Origin: CAVXDY01 sp963760715 | GTDB taxonomy: Bacteria > Actinomycetota > Thermoleophilia > Miltoncostaeales > Miltoncostaeaceae | Assembly: GCA_963760715.1 (NCBI GenBank) | Contig: CAVXDY010000007.1 | Location: 496,001 to 560,000, forward strand | DNA: 64,000 nt | Direction of reading: 5' to 3' | Shown here: positions 24,642 to 32,279 of the stretch, piece after piece | How the letters are laid out: the number at the start of each line of letters is the position of its first letter | Numbering within the stretch: the first letter of the stretch is position 1 | The notes under the pieces: model-generated | What the model saw: the letters and a program-made list of their open reading frames with translations, nothing else | What the model was told of the DNA's origin: nothing | The model's database searches: none | Position numbers and translations under genes: made by a program

Positions 24642-24674
24642 GCGGATGACGGCCCGGTGTGGGCCGTCATCCGC
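24642..24674 (+). terminator. Strong hairpin terminator after sat
   Basis: A perfect 14 bp stem (GCGGATGACGGCCC at 24642-24655 against its complement at 24661-24674) with a five-base loop lies six bases past the sat stop. There is no T-run, as is common in high-GC actinobacteria. It closes the sulfur operon. Confidence 0.75.
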
Positions 24675-24733
24675 CCGGCGGGACCCCGCGTGATTGAGCG
24701 CCGATGCGCGCGTCGGCATGATGGGCGCCGCCC

Positions 24734-26773
24734 GTGACCCGCCTGCGCCTCGCCATCGCCGTCGCCACGCTCGCCCTGGCCGGCGCGGGCCCCGCGGCCG
24801 CCGCGCCTGCGACCGGGGACCGGGCGGCCGGGACCGTCTCCACCTGGGGCCACGAGCTCAACGAGAACGAGCTTCCGAGCTGGCGTCCGGCCACCGCTCC
24901 GCCCATCCCCCCGCGGCGCTGGTACCGCACGATCGACGGGATCCTGCGCGAGTCGGGCGCGAACGGCCTCTGGTTCAGCGGGCCGAGCGCGCTGCCCTTC
25001 CCGCCCCTTCCGCTGAGCCCGAAGGAGCCCACCGGCTGGCGCACGCCCGGCCGCTTCCAGGCCGCGTTCCGCGCGACCGGGCTGCGCTGGGACGTCGCCT
25101 ACGAGGTGTGGGCCGCGCGGCGGGCGCTGCAGCGCAGGACCGCGGCCGTGGCCGACCCGACCGCCGACCCGACGGCCTACACGCGGCGCCTGTCCCTGCT
25201 CGACCCGGGATACCGGCGCGAGGCGCTCCGGGAGATCCGGCGCATCGTCCCCACCACCCGCGGCCGCCCGTTCGTGAACCTCTACGAGGGCAGCGACGAG
25301 CCCGTCACCGTCCTGCCCCGCGGGCCGGCCCGGCGAACGGCCTTCGGCCGCCGGCTGGCGCGCCGGTTCCGCGCGGCGACGGGGTTCGCCCTGCCGGACC
25401 CGTCCGCCCGGCCCACCTCGAGCCCGCGCGAGGAGCTGCGGTGGCTCGCCTGGTCGCGCTTCTCGGGGGCCCGCTTCTTCCGCATGAAGGAGGAGCAGGC
25501 GCGCCTCATCCGCCGGCTCGACCCGGCCGCCGTCGTGAGCCCCAACGACTACGGCTTCATCGACGGGTTCATCCCGTGGGACTACACCCGCCTGTCGCGG
25601 TTCGCCGACGTGGTGGAGGCCGACCCGTACGTGAGCTTCCCGGAGCGCGACCGCGCCGGCCGCGGGCGCTACAACCCGGGCTTCGGGGCGAAGCTGCTCT
25701 CCGATCTCACGGGTAAGCGGACGCGGATCGTGATCCAGGCGTTCGACTACTCCCGCTACCGGCCGACACCCGGCGACCTGTGGACGTGGACGGCCCAGGC
25801 GCTGCGGGCCGGGGCCACCGACATCAGCTTCTTCGCCTCGGACAACCCGCGCTTCACCAACCGGCGCCTCTACGACGCGATGCTGGCGATCGCCCGCACG
25901 ATGCGCGGCACGCGGCTGCCGGCTCCGCCCTCCGACCCCGAGCAGCTCGTGGTCTACGCCACGGCGAGTGAGGGGCAGGCCCAGCCCGCCCGGCTCGGGG
26001 GGGTGCGCTACCGCACGTCCGGGGACGCGCTCTACACCACCTACGCGCTGCTGGGGGAGCTGGGCGGGGGAGCCTTCAGCTTCGACGCCGACACGCGCCT
26101 GGAGGCCGAGCCCGCGCGCCTGGCCCGCGCCCGCACGCTGTGGCTCCCGCGCGGGGACACCCTCGACGCCGGGTTCGCCCAGGCCGTGGCCGCCTGGGTG
26201 CGCGCGGGGGGGACGCTGATCGTCACCGATCCGGGCGCCTTCGGGCGCACGCCCTCGGGGGCGTCCCTCGCGCCGGTGCGCGACGAGCTGATCGGGGCGC
26301 CGCTGGGCCCGCGCCGCACGGGCACGATGCTCCAGGTCGATCCCGGCGCGCTGGCCGCCGGCATCCCCGACGACCTGCTCACGGTGCCGCTGGTGACGCC
26401 GGGCGCGCGGGGCTTCGCGGCCGTCCCGGCGGGCGCGAGCGTGGTGGCGCGCTTCATCGACGGCGCGCCGGCGGCCATCCTGAGGACCGTCGGGGCGGGA
26501 CGGGTGCTGGCCTTCGCCGCCGACCCCATGGCCCCGGGGGTGCTCGACGATCCCATGGACCTGGCCCGCCTGGTGGCCGACATCCACCGGTGGGCCGGCG
26601 GGAGCACGGTGACCTCGACCTGGGCCTACCGCCTGCCGGGCGACCCCGACCCCACCCGGCTGCCCTGGGAGGGCTCGGTGCCGCCCGAGGCCGCGCGCGC
26701 CGGTCTCTCGGGGGCGACGCCTGGGATGGCGCCGGATGCCGGGGCGGCGGGCCGGCTCGGGGCGATCCCCTAG
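24734..26773 (+). CDS. Secreted glycosidase-like protein with a beta-galactosidase trimerisation-type domain
   Basis: A 679-residue exported protein. The signal peptide is MTRLRLAIAVATLALAGAGP, from GTG 24734. The region to about residue 390 resembles a TIM-barrel sugar hydrolase: FVNLYEGSDEPVTVLP, VVSPNDYGFIDGFIPWDY, VVEADPYVSFPERDRAG and RIVIQAFDYSRYRPTPGDLW. Residues about 410-610 read like the Rossmann-type trimerisation domain of GH42 enzymes (VVYATASEGQ, ARTLWLPRGDTLDAGFAQAV, WVRAGGTLIVTDPGAFG, AGRVLAFAADPMAP). I cannot name the catalytic residues with certainty. The next gene is another glycosidase-like protein, which suggests joint extracellular polysaccharide processing. Confidence 0.72.
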   Translation: MTRLRLAIAVATLALAGAGPAAAAPATGDRAAGTVSTWGHELNENELPSWRPATAPPIPPRRWYRTIDGILRESGANGLWFSGPSALPFPPLPLSPKEPTGWRTPGRFQAAFRATGLRWDVAYEVWAARRALQRRTAAVADPTADPTAYTRRLSLLDPGYRREALREIRRIVPTTRGRPFVNLYEGSDEPVTVLPRGPARRTAFGRRLARRFRAATGFALPDPSARPTSSPREELRWLAWSRFSGARFFRMKEEQARLIRRLDPAAVVSPNDYGFIDGFIPWDYTRLSRFADVVEADPYVSFPERDRAGRGRYNPGFGAKLLSDLTGKRTRIVIQAFDYSRYRPTPGDLWTWTAQALRAGATDISFFASDNPRFTNRRLYDAMLAIARTMRGTRLPAPPSDPEQLVVYATASEGQAQPARLGGVRYRTSGDALYTTYALLGELGGGAFSFDADTRLEAEPARLARARTLWLPRGDTLDAGFAQAVAAWVRAGGTLIVTDPGAFGRTPSGASLAPVRDELIGAPLGPRRTGTMLQVDPGALAAGIPDDLLTVPLVTPGARGFAAVPAGASVVARFIDGAPAAILRTVGAGRVLAFAADPMAPGVLDDPMDLARLVADIHRWAGGSTVTSTWAYRLPGDPDPTRLPWEGSVPPEAARAGLSGATPGMAPDAGAAGRLGAIP

Positions 26774-26809
26774 AGTTCCGCCGGCCCGACGCCGGGGACG
26801 GGAGTGTGG

Positions 26810-27967
26810 ATGGGACGCAGGGGACGCGCGATCGTGGGCCTCGTGGTGGTGGCGGTCGCCATCGCCGTGGTGGTCGGGCTCGTGCTGATGTCGGGCGACG
26901 ACGCCGGGGCGCCGCCCATCGGAGCGGTGGCCGCCGTGCAGGACGACCACCTGCCGGTCGATCCCATCGAGCAGATCCCGGCCCGCCTGGACCTCCTGGG
27001 CGGCACCGGCGTCACCACGACGCGCGTGGACCTCTTCTGGGCCGACATCGCCCCGTCACGGCCCGCCGACCCGGCCGACCCCGCCGATCCGGCCTACGAC
27101 TTCGCGCGCGCCGACCTGATCTTCCTGGGGCTCGCCGAGCGCGGCATCACGCCCATCGTCTCGGTCTACGACACGCCGCGCTGGGCGTCGGGCGGGAAGC
27201 TGGTGCCCGGCATCGTCCCGAACACGCTGGCGCCCGACCCGCAGGCGTTCGCCGACTTCATGCACGCGCTCGCCACCCGCTACGACGGCACCTTCGTCCC
27301 GCCGGGCGGGGAGACCCTGCCCGAGGTGAGCCACTTCGAGATCTGGAACGAGCCCAACCTCTCCGGCTTCTTCACGCCCCAGTTCGAGAAGGGGAAGCCC
27401 GTCTCGCTGGACGCCTACGCCGCGATGGACAAGCTCGCGTACCCGGCCATCAAGAGCGCCAACCCGCAGGCCGTGGTCATCGCGGGCGTCGGGGGGCCGC
27501 GCGGGCGCACCGGCACGAACGCGATCGGCGCGATCGACTGGCTGCGCGGCCTGGTCGAGCGCGGGATCCCGCTGGACGCGTACTCGCAGCACATCTACCC
27601 GGCGGCGGGGCCGACGGAGCCCACGGACGCCATCCCGAGCTGGAGCAGCATCGGGCGGCTGCTCGACGAGATCGACGCCTTCGACCCGGGTCTGCCGCTC
27701 TACATCACCGAGGCCGGGTACACGACCGCGGCCACCTCGTTCCGCGACGTGCAGGTGACCGATCAGCAGCAGGCCGAGTACCTCACCCAGATCTACTCGC
27801 TGCCCCAGATCCAGACCGACCGCGTCAAGGCCATCGTCTGGTTCAACCTCCAGGACAACCCGAACTGGCCGGCGGGGCTGCTGCGCGAGGACCTCTCGCG
27901 CAAGCCCAGCTACCAGCGCTTCCTGGACGTCGTCCACGCCCAGAAGGGCCGGACCCTCACCGATTGA
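26810..27967 (+). CDS. Membrane-anchored glycoside hydrolase-like protein (GH5/GH39 type)
   Basis: A 385-residue protein. ATG 26810 has GGAG five bases upstream; an in-frame GTG at 26804 overlaps that signal. A single N-terminal helix (IVGLVVVAVAIAVVVGLVLM) anchors or exports it. The catalytic TIM barrel shows the acid/base motif HFEIWNEPNLSGF near residue 180 and a nucleophile motif PLYITEAGYTTAA near 305. A DP/AD repeat, PADPADPADPAY, sits near residue 87. The WNEP and ITE pair is typical of clan GH-A. Its end overlaps the convergent nhaA by 11 bases. Confidence 0.85.
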   Translation: MGRRGRAIVGLVVVAVAIAVVVGLVLMSGDDAGAPPIGAVAAVQDDHLPVDPIEQIPARLDLLGGTGVTTTRVDLFWADIAPSRPADPADPADPAYDFARADLIFLGLAERGITPIVSVYDTPRWASGGKLVPGIVPNTLAPDPQAFADFMHALATRYDGTFVPPGGETLPEVSHFEIWNEPNLSGFFTPQFEKGKPVSLDAYAAMDKLAYPAIKSANPQAVVIAGVGGPRGRTGTNAIGAIDWLRGLVERGIPLDAYSQHIYPAAGPTEPTDAIPSWSSIGRLLDEIDAFDPGLPLYITEAGYTTAATSFRDVQVTDQQQAEYLTQIYSLPQIQTDRVKAIVWFNLQDNPNWPAGLLREDLSRKPSYQRFLDVVHAQKGRTLTD

Positions 27968-29309
27968 GGCGCCGCGCCCGCCGGCTCGCGACCAGCAGGA
28001 TCGCGATGCCGACGGTGGCGGCCACGACCGAGCCCGCGAGGACGCCCATCTTGGCCGCCGCCAGGACCCCGGGGTCGGGGTAGGAGAGGTCGGAGATGAA
28101 CAGCGAGACCGTGAAGCCGATGCCGGCGACCGCCCCGACGCCGGCCATCTGCGGCCAGGTGACCCCCGGCGGAAGGGCGCTCAGGCGCAGTCGCGTGGCC
28201 AGCGCGACGCCCGCCGTCAGCCCGAGGACCTTGCCGAGCACCAGGCCGAGCACCACGGCCACCGCGATCCGGGTCTCGGTGGCCGTGTCCAGGGAGCCGG
28301 CGCCGAACACGATCCCGGCGTTGGCGAGCGCGAAGATCGGGATCACCACGAAGCTCGACCAGGGGTGGAGCGCGTGCTCCCACCAGGCCAGCGGTGAGAT
28401 CGCCTCCCGGGAGAGCCAGGCCAGCCGCCGCCAGTGGGCGGCGTCGGCGTCGGGGTCGTCCGGCTCGTCGGCCGTGGCGGCCGCGATGCGGATGGCCTCG
28501 GCGCTCACCGCCGCCGGCTCCTGGAGCGGCCGCACGGGGGTGAGCAGGCCCAGCACCACGCCCGCGATGGTGGCGTGGACCCCCGACTCCCACACCGCCA
28601 GCCACACGGCGAGGCCCAGGACCAGATAGACGCCCATGAAGCGGATCCCGACCCGCTTCGCCACGACGATCAGCACGATCCCGGCGGCCGCGGCGGCCAG
28701 CCATCCGGCCGCGATGCCGTTCGAGTAGTAGAAGGCCACGACCAGGATGGCCCCGATGTCGTCGATCACGGCCACGCCCAGCAGGAAGGCCACCAGCGCC
28801 GCGGGCACCCGCCGGCCGAGCGCGGCGAGGGCGCACAGCGCGAACGCGACGTCCGTGGCCATGGGGATGCCCCACCCGTCCGAGCCGGAGTGGCCGCCCA
28901 TCACCGCGAGGAAGATCAGCGCCGGCAGGACCATCCCGCCGATCGCCGCGAACAGGGGCAGCAGAGCGGCCGCGCGGGTGGACAGCTCGCCCACGGTGAG
29001 CTCGCGCTTCACCTCGAGGCCCACCACGAAGAAGAAGATGGCCATGAGGCCGTCGTTGACGAGGTGGCGCAGATCCTCGGAGAAGAGGTGGTCCCCCACC
29101 CTCAGGCTGATCTCCGTGCTCCAGAAGTCCTCGTAGCTCGCGCCCGCGGTGTTCGCCCACACGAGCGCCGCGATCGTGGCGGCCAGCAGCACCAGCCCGC
29201 CGGACACCTCGAGGCGCAGGAACTGCTGGAGCGGGCGCACCACCAGGCGCGGCACCGGGCGCTCGCTGCGCGACCAGGGTCGCCGGGGCTCGGGGACCTG
29301 GCCGCTCAC
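27957..29309 (-). CDS. nhaA: Na+/H+ antiporter NhaA
   Basis: A 450-residue antiporter with about 11-12 membrane helices. Family motifs are LVNDGLMAIFFFVVGLEVKR, GGMVLPALIFLAVMGG, PMATDVAFALCALAALGRR and LLGVAVIDDIGAILVVAFYY, with the paired Asp essential for ion transport in the ATDVAFAL and VIDDIGAI segments. HATIAGVVLGLLTPVRP and IPIFALANAGIVFG follow. It exchanges sodium for protons to control pH and salt. The insert at 255-285 is long and acidic (DEPDDPDADAAHW), a loop common in actinobacterial NhaA. It is convergent with the preceding hydrolase. Confidence 0.96.
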   Translation of the reverse strand: MSGQVPEPRRPWSRSERPVPRLVVRPLQQFLRLEVSGGLVLLAATIAALVWANTAGASYEDFWSTEISLRVGDHLFSEDLRHLVNDGLMAIFFFVVGLEVKRELTVGELSTRAAALLPLFAAIGGMVLPALIFLAVMGGHSGSDGWGIPMATDVAFALCALAALGRRVPAALVAFLLGVAVIDDIGAILVVAFYYSNGIAAGWLAAAAAGIVLIVVAKRVGIRFMGVYLVLGLAVWLAVWESGVHATIAGVVLGLLTPVRPLQEPAAVSAEAIRIAAATADEPDDPDADAAHWRRLAWLSREAISPLAWWEHALHPWSSFVVIPIFALANAGIVFGAGSLDTATETRIAVAVVLGLVLGKVLGLTAGVALATRLRLSALPPGVTWPQMAGVGAVAGIGFTVSLFISDLSYPDPGVLAAAKMGVLAGSVVAATVGIAILLVASRRARRLNR

Positions 29310-29349
29310 GCCACGGAAGGTTAGACGCCGCGCTCCCCGTCTCGCGCGC

Positions 29350-29748
29350 TCAGGATGCCGCGGGCCGCCCCGCCCCGATCTCCAGGATCAGCCGCTCCCG
29401 GCCGTCGTCGTCGCTCTCCACGCTCCAGGCGTCCACCAGGTGCTCGAGCACGCCGCCGACGCCGGGGATCGTGGTGTCGGCCATCACCCGCCCGCCGCCG
29501 CCGCTCGGGAGGGCGCCGACCGTGAGCGACAGGGTGCCCTCTCCGGCGTCGAGGTCCACCATCAGCTCGCCGCCGGCGGCGTGCCGGCGTGCGGCGGCGG
29601 CGATCGCGCCGGCCACGAGCTGGGCATCGGACAGCCGGTCGAGCGGCAGGTCCACCCGCGCGCCCAGGGCGGCCACCACGCGCTCCAGCACCGGCTCGCA
29701 GAGGTCCTGCCGGCGCACCCGGATGCGGGCTGCGGGGACGGTGCTCAC
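29350..29748 (-). CDS. Degenerate HATPase-fold protein of the sigma module
   Basis: A 132-residue protein starting at GTG 29748 and overlapping the stop of the upstream kinase gene (GTGA). LSDAQLVAGAIAAAARRHAA resembles the N-box helix of RsbW-type ATPases but lacks the Asn. ELMVDLDAGEGTLSLTVGAL reads like the following strand pair, and the G-box glycines are displaced (PSGGGGRV). It is therefore probably a non-ATP-binding relative used for protein contacts. It is the last gene of a three-gene operon with a sigma factor and RsbW-like kinase, so it probably tunes that switch. The exact family is not certain. Confidence 0.65.
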   Translation of the reverse strand: MSTVPAARIRVRRQDLCEPVLERVVAALGARVDLPLDRLSDAQLVAGAIAAAARRHAAGGELMVDLDAGEGTLSLTVGALPSGGGGRVMADTTIPGVGGVLEHLVDAWSVESDDDGRERLILEIGAGRPAAS

Positions 29749-30299
29749 TCGCGCTCCGCCCGGCCGTCGGCCGAGAAGACGAGGCGCACCTCGGTGGCCC
29801 CCTCGCCGTTGCTCGCGAACGACACCTCGTCGCAGATCGCCATCATCAGGGGCAGTCCGAGCCCCAGGCCGGCGACCGGCGAGGGAACGCGGGGCGAGAT
29901 GCCCTGCCCGTGGTCGCGCACGGTCACCACCAGCTCGTCCGGCGCGGCCCAGACGCGCACCTCGTACTCGCCGCCGCCCTGCGGATAGGCGTGGAGGACC
30001 GCGTTGGTGCACGCCTCGGTGACGGCGATCGAGATGTCCGTCCGGCGCTCATCGCTCCAGCCCAGGGCATCAACGATCCCGCGCACCGCCTGGCGAGCCA
30101 CCACCACGCTCTCGGGCTCGGCCGGCACGGCGATCTCGACGTCGGCGCGGTCCCCGCTCACCCGGAGCCTCCCGGGAGGCGTGACGGGTCTCGCCTCGGC
30201 TGAACCCTGCCGGCCCACGCCATCGGCGTTCCCGGCGCGGGCGACCGTGAAACCCGCGGGCTCACGGAGCCTCCGCCTCGCCGCCGCCCACCGTGTCAT
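29745..30299 (-). CDS. Anti-sigma factor / serine kinase, RsbW-like
   Basis: A HATPase_c protein of up to 184 residues. The N box is ISIAVTEACTNAVLHAYPQG, the G1 box VTVRDHGQGISP and the G2 box GLGLGLPLMMAICDEV. Such proteins bind and inhibit a sigma-B/F factor and phosphorylate a STAS antagonist. The first 27 residues overlap the sigma gene and look like out-of-frame translation, so GTG 30218 is a plausible true start. The partners are encoded alongside: the sigma factor immediately upstream and a STAS protein divergently at 31065. Confidence 0.85.
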   Translation of the reverse strand: MTRWAAARRRLREPAGFTVARAGNADGVGRQGSAEARPVTPPGRLRVSGDRADVEIAVPAEPESVVVARQAVRGIVDALGWSDERRTDISIAVTEACTNAVLHAYPQGGGEYEVRVWAAPDELVVTVRDHGQGISPRVPSPVAGLGLGLPLMMAICDEVSFASNGEGATEVRLVFSADGRAERE

Positions 30300-30993
30300 C
30301 GCGGAGCGACTCGATCGCGCGCCGGATGAGCCGCGAGACGTGCATCTGGGAGATGCCGATCTTCTCGGCGATCTGGGACTGGGTGAGGCCCTCCTCGAAC
30401 CGCAGGTGCAGGATCACGCGCTCGCGGGGGGGCAGGCCGGCGAGGCCGGCGCCCAGGGTCGCCCGCGCCTCCGCCTGCTCGAAGCCGGGGTCGTCGGTGG
30501 CCACGGCGATCTCCCCCTCGTCCTCCCCGTCGGCGCCCGCGGCGGAGAGGCTGGCCGGCCGCTGAGCGCTGCCGGCGGCGAGGGCGTCGAGGACGTCGTC
30601 GGTCGACAGCCCGGTGGCCCCCGCGATCTCGCGCACCGATGGGCTGCGGCCGTTGGCCGCCGACAGCTCGCCCACGGCGTGGGTGATCTGCGCGCGGGCC
30701 TCCTGGATGCCCCGCGGCACCCGGACGGTCCACGAGCGGTCGCGGAAGTGGCGCCGGATCTCGCCCAGGATGGTGGGCGTGGCGAAGCTCGACAGCTTGA
30801 CGCCGCGGGACGGGTCGAACCGGTCGATGGCCTTGATGAGACCGATGGTCCCCACCTGCACGAGGTCGTCCAGCGGCTCGCCGCGATTGGCGTAGCGGCG
30901 GGCCAGGCCGCGCACCAGCGCGAGGTGCTCGACGATGAGCCGCTCGCGGTCGGAAGCGCCCAGCGCGCTTCGCCCGGATGGGGTGGTCGCCAT
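30262..30993 (-). CDS. SigB/SigF/SigG-family RNA polymerase sigma factor
   Basis: A 243-residue group 3 sigma factor. Region 2 reads ANRGEPLDDLVQVGTIGLIK and AIDRFDPSRGVKLSSFATP, ending TILGEIRRHFRDRSWTVRVP. Region 3 includes GRSPSVREIAGATGLSTDDV, and region 4 LPPRERVILHLRFEEGLTQS with QIAEKIGISQMHVSRLIRR as the -35-binding HTH. Such factors direct general-stress or sporulation-like regulons under partner switching. The anti-sigma gene follows with overlap. It is divergent from the STAS gene across a 71-base gap, which probably holds a promoter recognised by this sigma itself. Confidence 0.94.
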   Translation of the reverse strand: MATTPSGRSALGASDRERLIVEHLALVRGLARRYANRGEPLDDLVQVGTIGLIKAIDRFDPSRGVKLSSFATPTILGEIRRHFRDRSWTVRVPRGIQEARAQITHAVGELSAANGRSPSVREIAGATGLSTDDVLDALAAGSAQRPASLSAAGADGEDEGEIAVATDDPGFEQAEARATLGAGLAGLPPRERVILHLRFEEGLTQSQIAEKIGISQMHVSRLIRRAIESLRDDTVGGGEAEAP

Positions 30994-31064
30994 GCGTGGA
31001 GTCTGCCGGATCGGCGGCCCGCCGGACCCGCGGGCGGGCGAGACCGCCCTGCTAGTCTCGGGCG

Positions 31065-31394
31065 ATGCCGGATGACAGCGTCGCCGCCTTTCGGGCTCGC
31101 GCCGAGCGGCGTGGCGGGGCCGTCGTGATCGTCGCCGAGGGGGAGCTCGACCTCACCGGCGCCCCGGTCCTCGCCGAGGCCGTTCCCGAGGGCGACGAGC
31201 CCCTGGTGATCGACCTCTCGGCGGTCGGCTTCATGGACTCGTCGGGGCTCCGCGTGCTGCTGGAGGCCCGGCAGCGGTGCCTCGAGTCGGGGCGGCCGTT
31301 CGCCCTGGCCCGGCCGTCGGACGCCGTGCGCCGGGTGCTGGAGCTGGTGGACCTGGAGCGTGAGTTCGAGCTGATCGAGGCGCCGCCCGCCTGA
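31065..31394 (+). CDS. STAS-domain anti-sigma factor antagonist
   Basis: A 109-residue RsbV/SpoIIAA-like protein. The motif LVIDLSAVGFMDSSGLRVLL contains the Ser expected to be phosphorylated by the RsbW-like kinase. GELDLTGAPVLAEAV starts the STAS fold. Unphosphorylated, it should bind the kinase and free the sigma factor. It is encoded divergently from the sigma gene, so all the pieces of a partner-switching circuit except a PP2C phosphatase are present here. Confidence 0.92.
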   Translation: MPDDSVAAFRARAERRGGAVVIVAEGELDLTGAPVLAEAVPEGDEPLVIDLSAVGFMDSSGLRVLLEARQRCLESGRPFALARPSDAVRRVLELVDLEREFELIEAPPA

Positions 31395-31415
31395 CCCCGC
31401 GGGATCGGCGGGTCA
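31392..31415. terminator. Short inverted repeat between convergent genes
   Basis: TGACCC at 31392-31397 pairs with GGGTCA at 31410-31415, with extra G/C matches inside. It spans the 18-base gap between the convergent STAS and uppP stops and may end both transcripts. The stem is short, so the call is tentative. Confidence 0.35.
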
Positions 31416-32231
31416 GCTGATCGTGCCCGCGGCCGCCAGGGCGATCACCAGGCTCCCGACCACGACCCGGTAGACCACGAAGACCAGGGTCGAGTGGTGG
31501 GCCAGGTAGCGCAGCAGGACGGCGATCGAGACGTAGCCCACGAAGAAGGCGATGACCGTGGCGATGAGGAGCGACGAGAAGCTCGTGCCCCCGTTGTCGC
31601 GTGTCAGCTCGACCAGGCCGAAGAGCCCGCTCAGCACCACGGCGGGGATCGACAGCAGGAAGGAGAAGCGCGCGGCGGCCTCGCGCTGCATGTCCAGGAA
31701 CAGCGCCGCGGTGATCGTGGCCCCCGAGCGCGACACCCCGGGCACCAGGGCCAGGGCCTGGGCGAACCCGATCCACACGGCGTCGCGCAGGCCCACGTTC
31801 TCCAGGTCGCGCACCCGGCGCCCCACGCGCTCGGCCAGCAGCAGGAGCAGGCCCAGCGCGATCAGCGTGATGCCGATCAGGTAGAGGTTGCGGGCCCCAT
31901 CCTCGATCTGGTTGCGGAACGCCAGGCCGAAGATCCCGATCGGGATCGTCGCGACGATCACGTACCAGCCCATCCGGGCGTCGAGGGTCGAGCGCAGCTC
32001 GGGGTGGCGCAGGCTCGACAGCCAGGTGCGCACGATGCGCACCAGGTCGCGCCAGAAGAAGATCACGACCGCCAGCATGGTTCCGAGCTGGATGACGGCC
32101 GTGAACAGCGCCCCCGGATCGTCCCAGCCGGCGACGGCGGGCACGATGCGCAGGTGCGCGGTGCTCGAGACCGGCAGGAACTCGGTGAGCCCCTGCGTGA
32201 TCCCGAGGACGATGGCCTCGAGCCACGACAC
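31413..32231 (-). CDS. uppP: Undecaprenyl-diphosphatase
   Basis: A 272-residue membrane enzyme with about eight helices. The two catalytic motifs are GITQGLTEFLPVSSTAHL near residue 10 and VPGVSRSGATITAALFL near 165. It removes phosphate from undecaprenyl pyrophosphate on the outer face of the membrane, recycling the lipid carrier for peptidoglycan and surface-glycan synthesis; it also gives bacitracin tolerance in many bacteria. It starts at GTG 32231 and is of the usual family length. It is convergent with the STAS gene. Confidence 0.96.
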   Translation of the reverse strand: MSWLEAIVLGITQGLTEFLPVSSTAHLRIVPAVAGWDDPGALFTAVIQLGTMLAVVIFFWRDLVRIVRTWLSSLRHPELRSTLDARMGWYVIVATIPIGIFGLAFRNQIEDGARNLYLIGITLIALGLLLLLAERVGRRVRDLENVGLRDAVWIGFAQALALVPGVSRSGATITAALFLDMQREAAARFSFLLSIPAVVLSGLFGLVELTRDNGGTSFSSLLIATVIAFFVGYVSIAVLLRYLAHHSTLVFVVYRVVVGSLVIALAAAGTIS

Positions 32232-32279
32232 GACGGGGGAGCCTAGTCATCGGCCGCCGCCGAAAGGCTGGCCGCTGGT

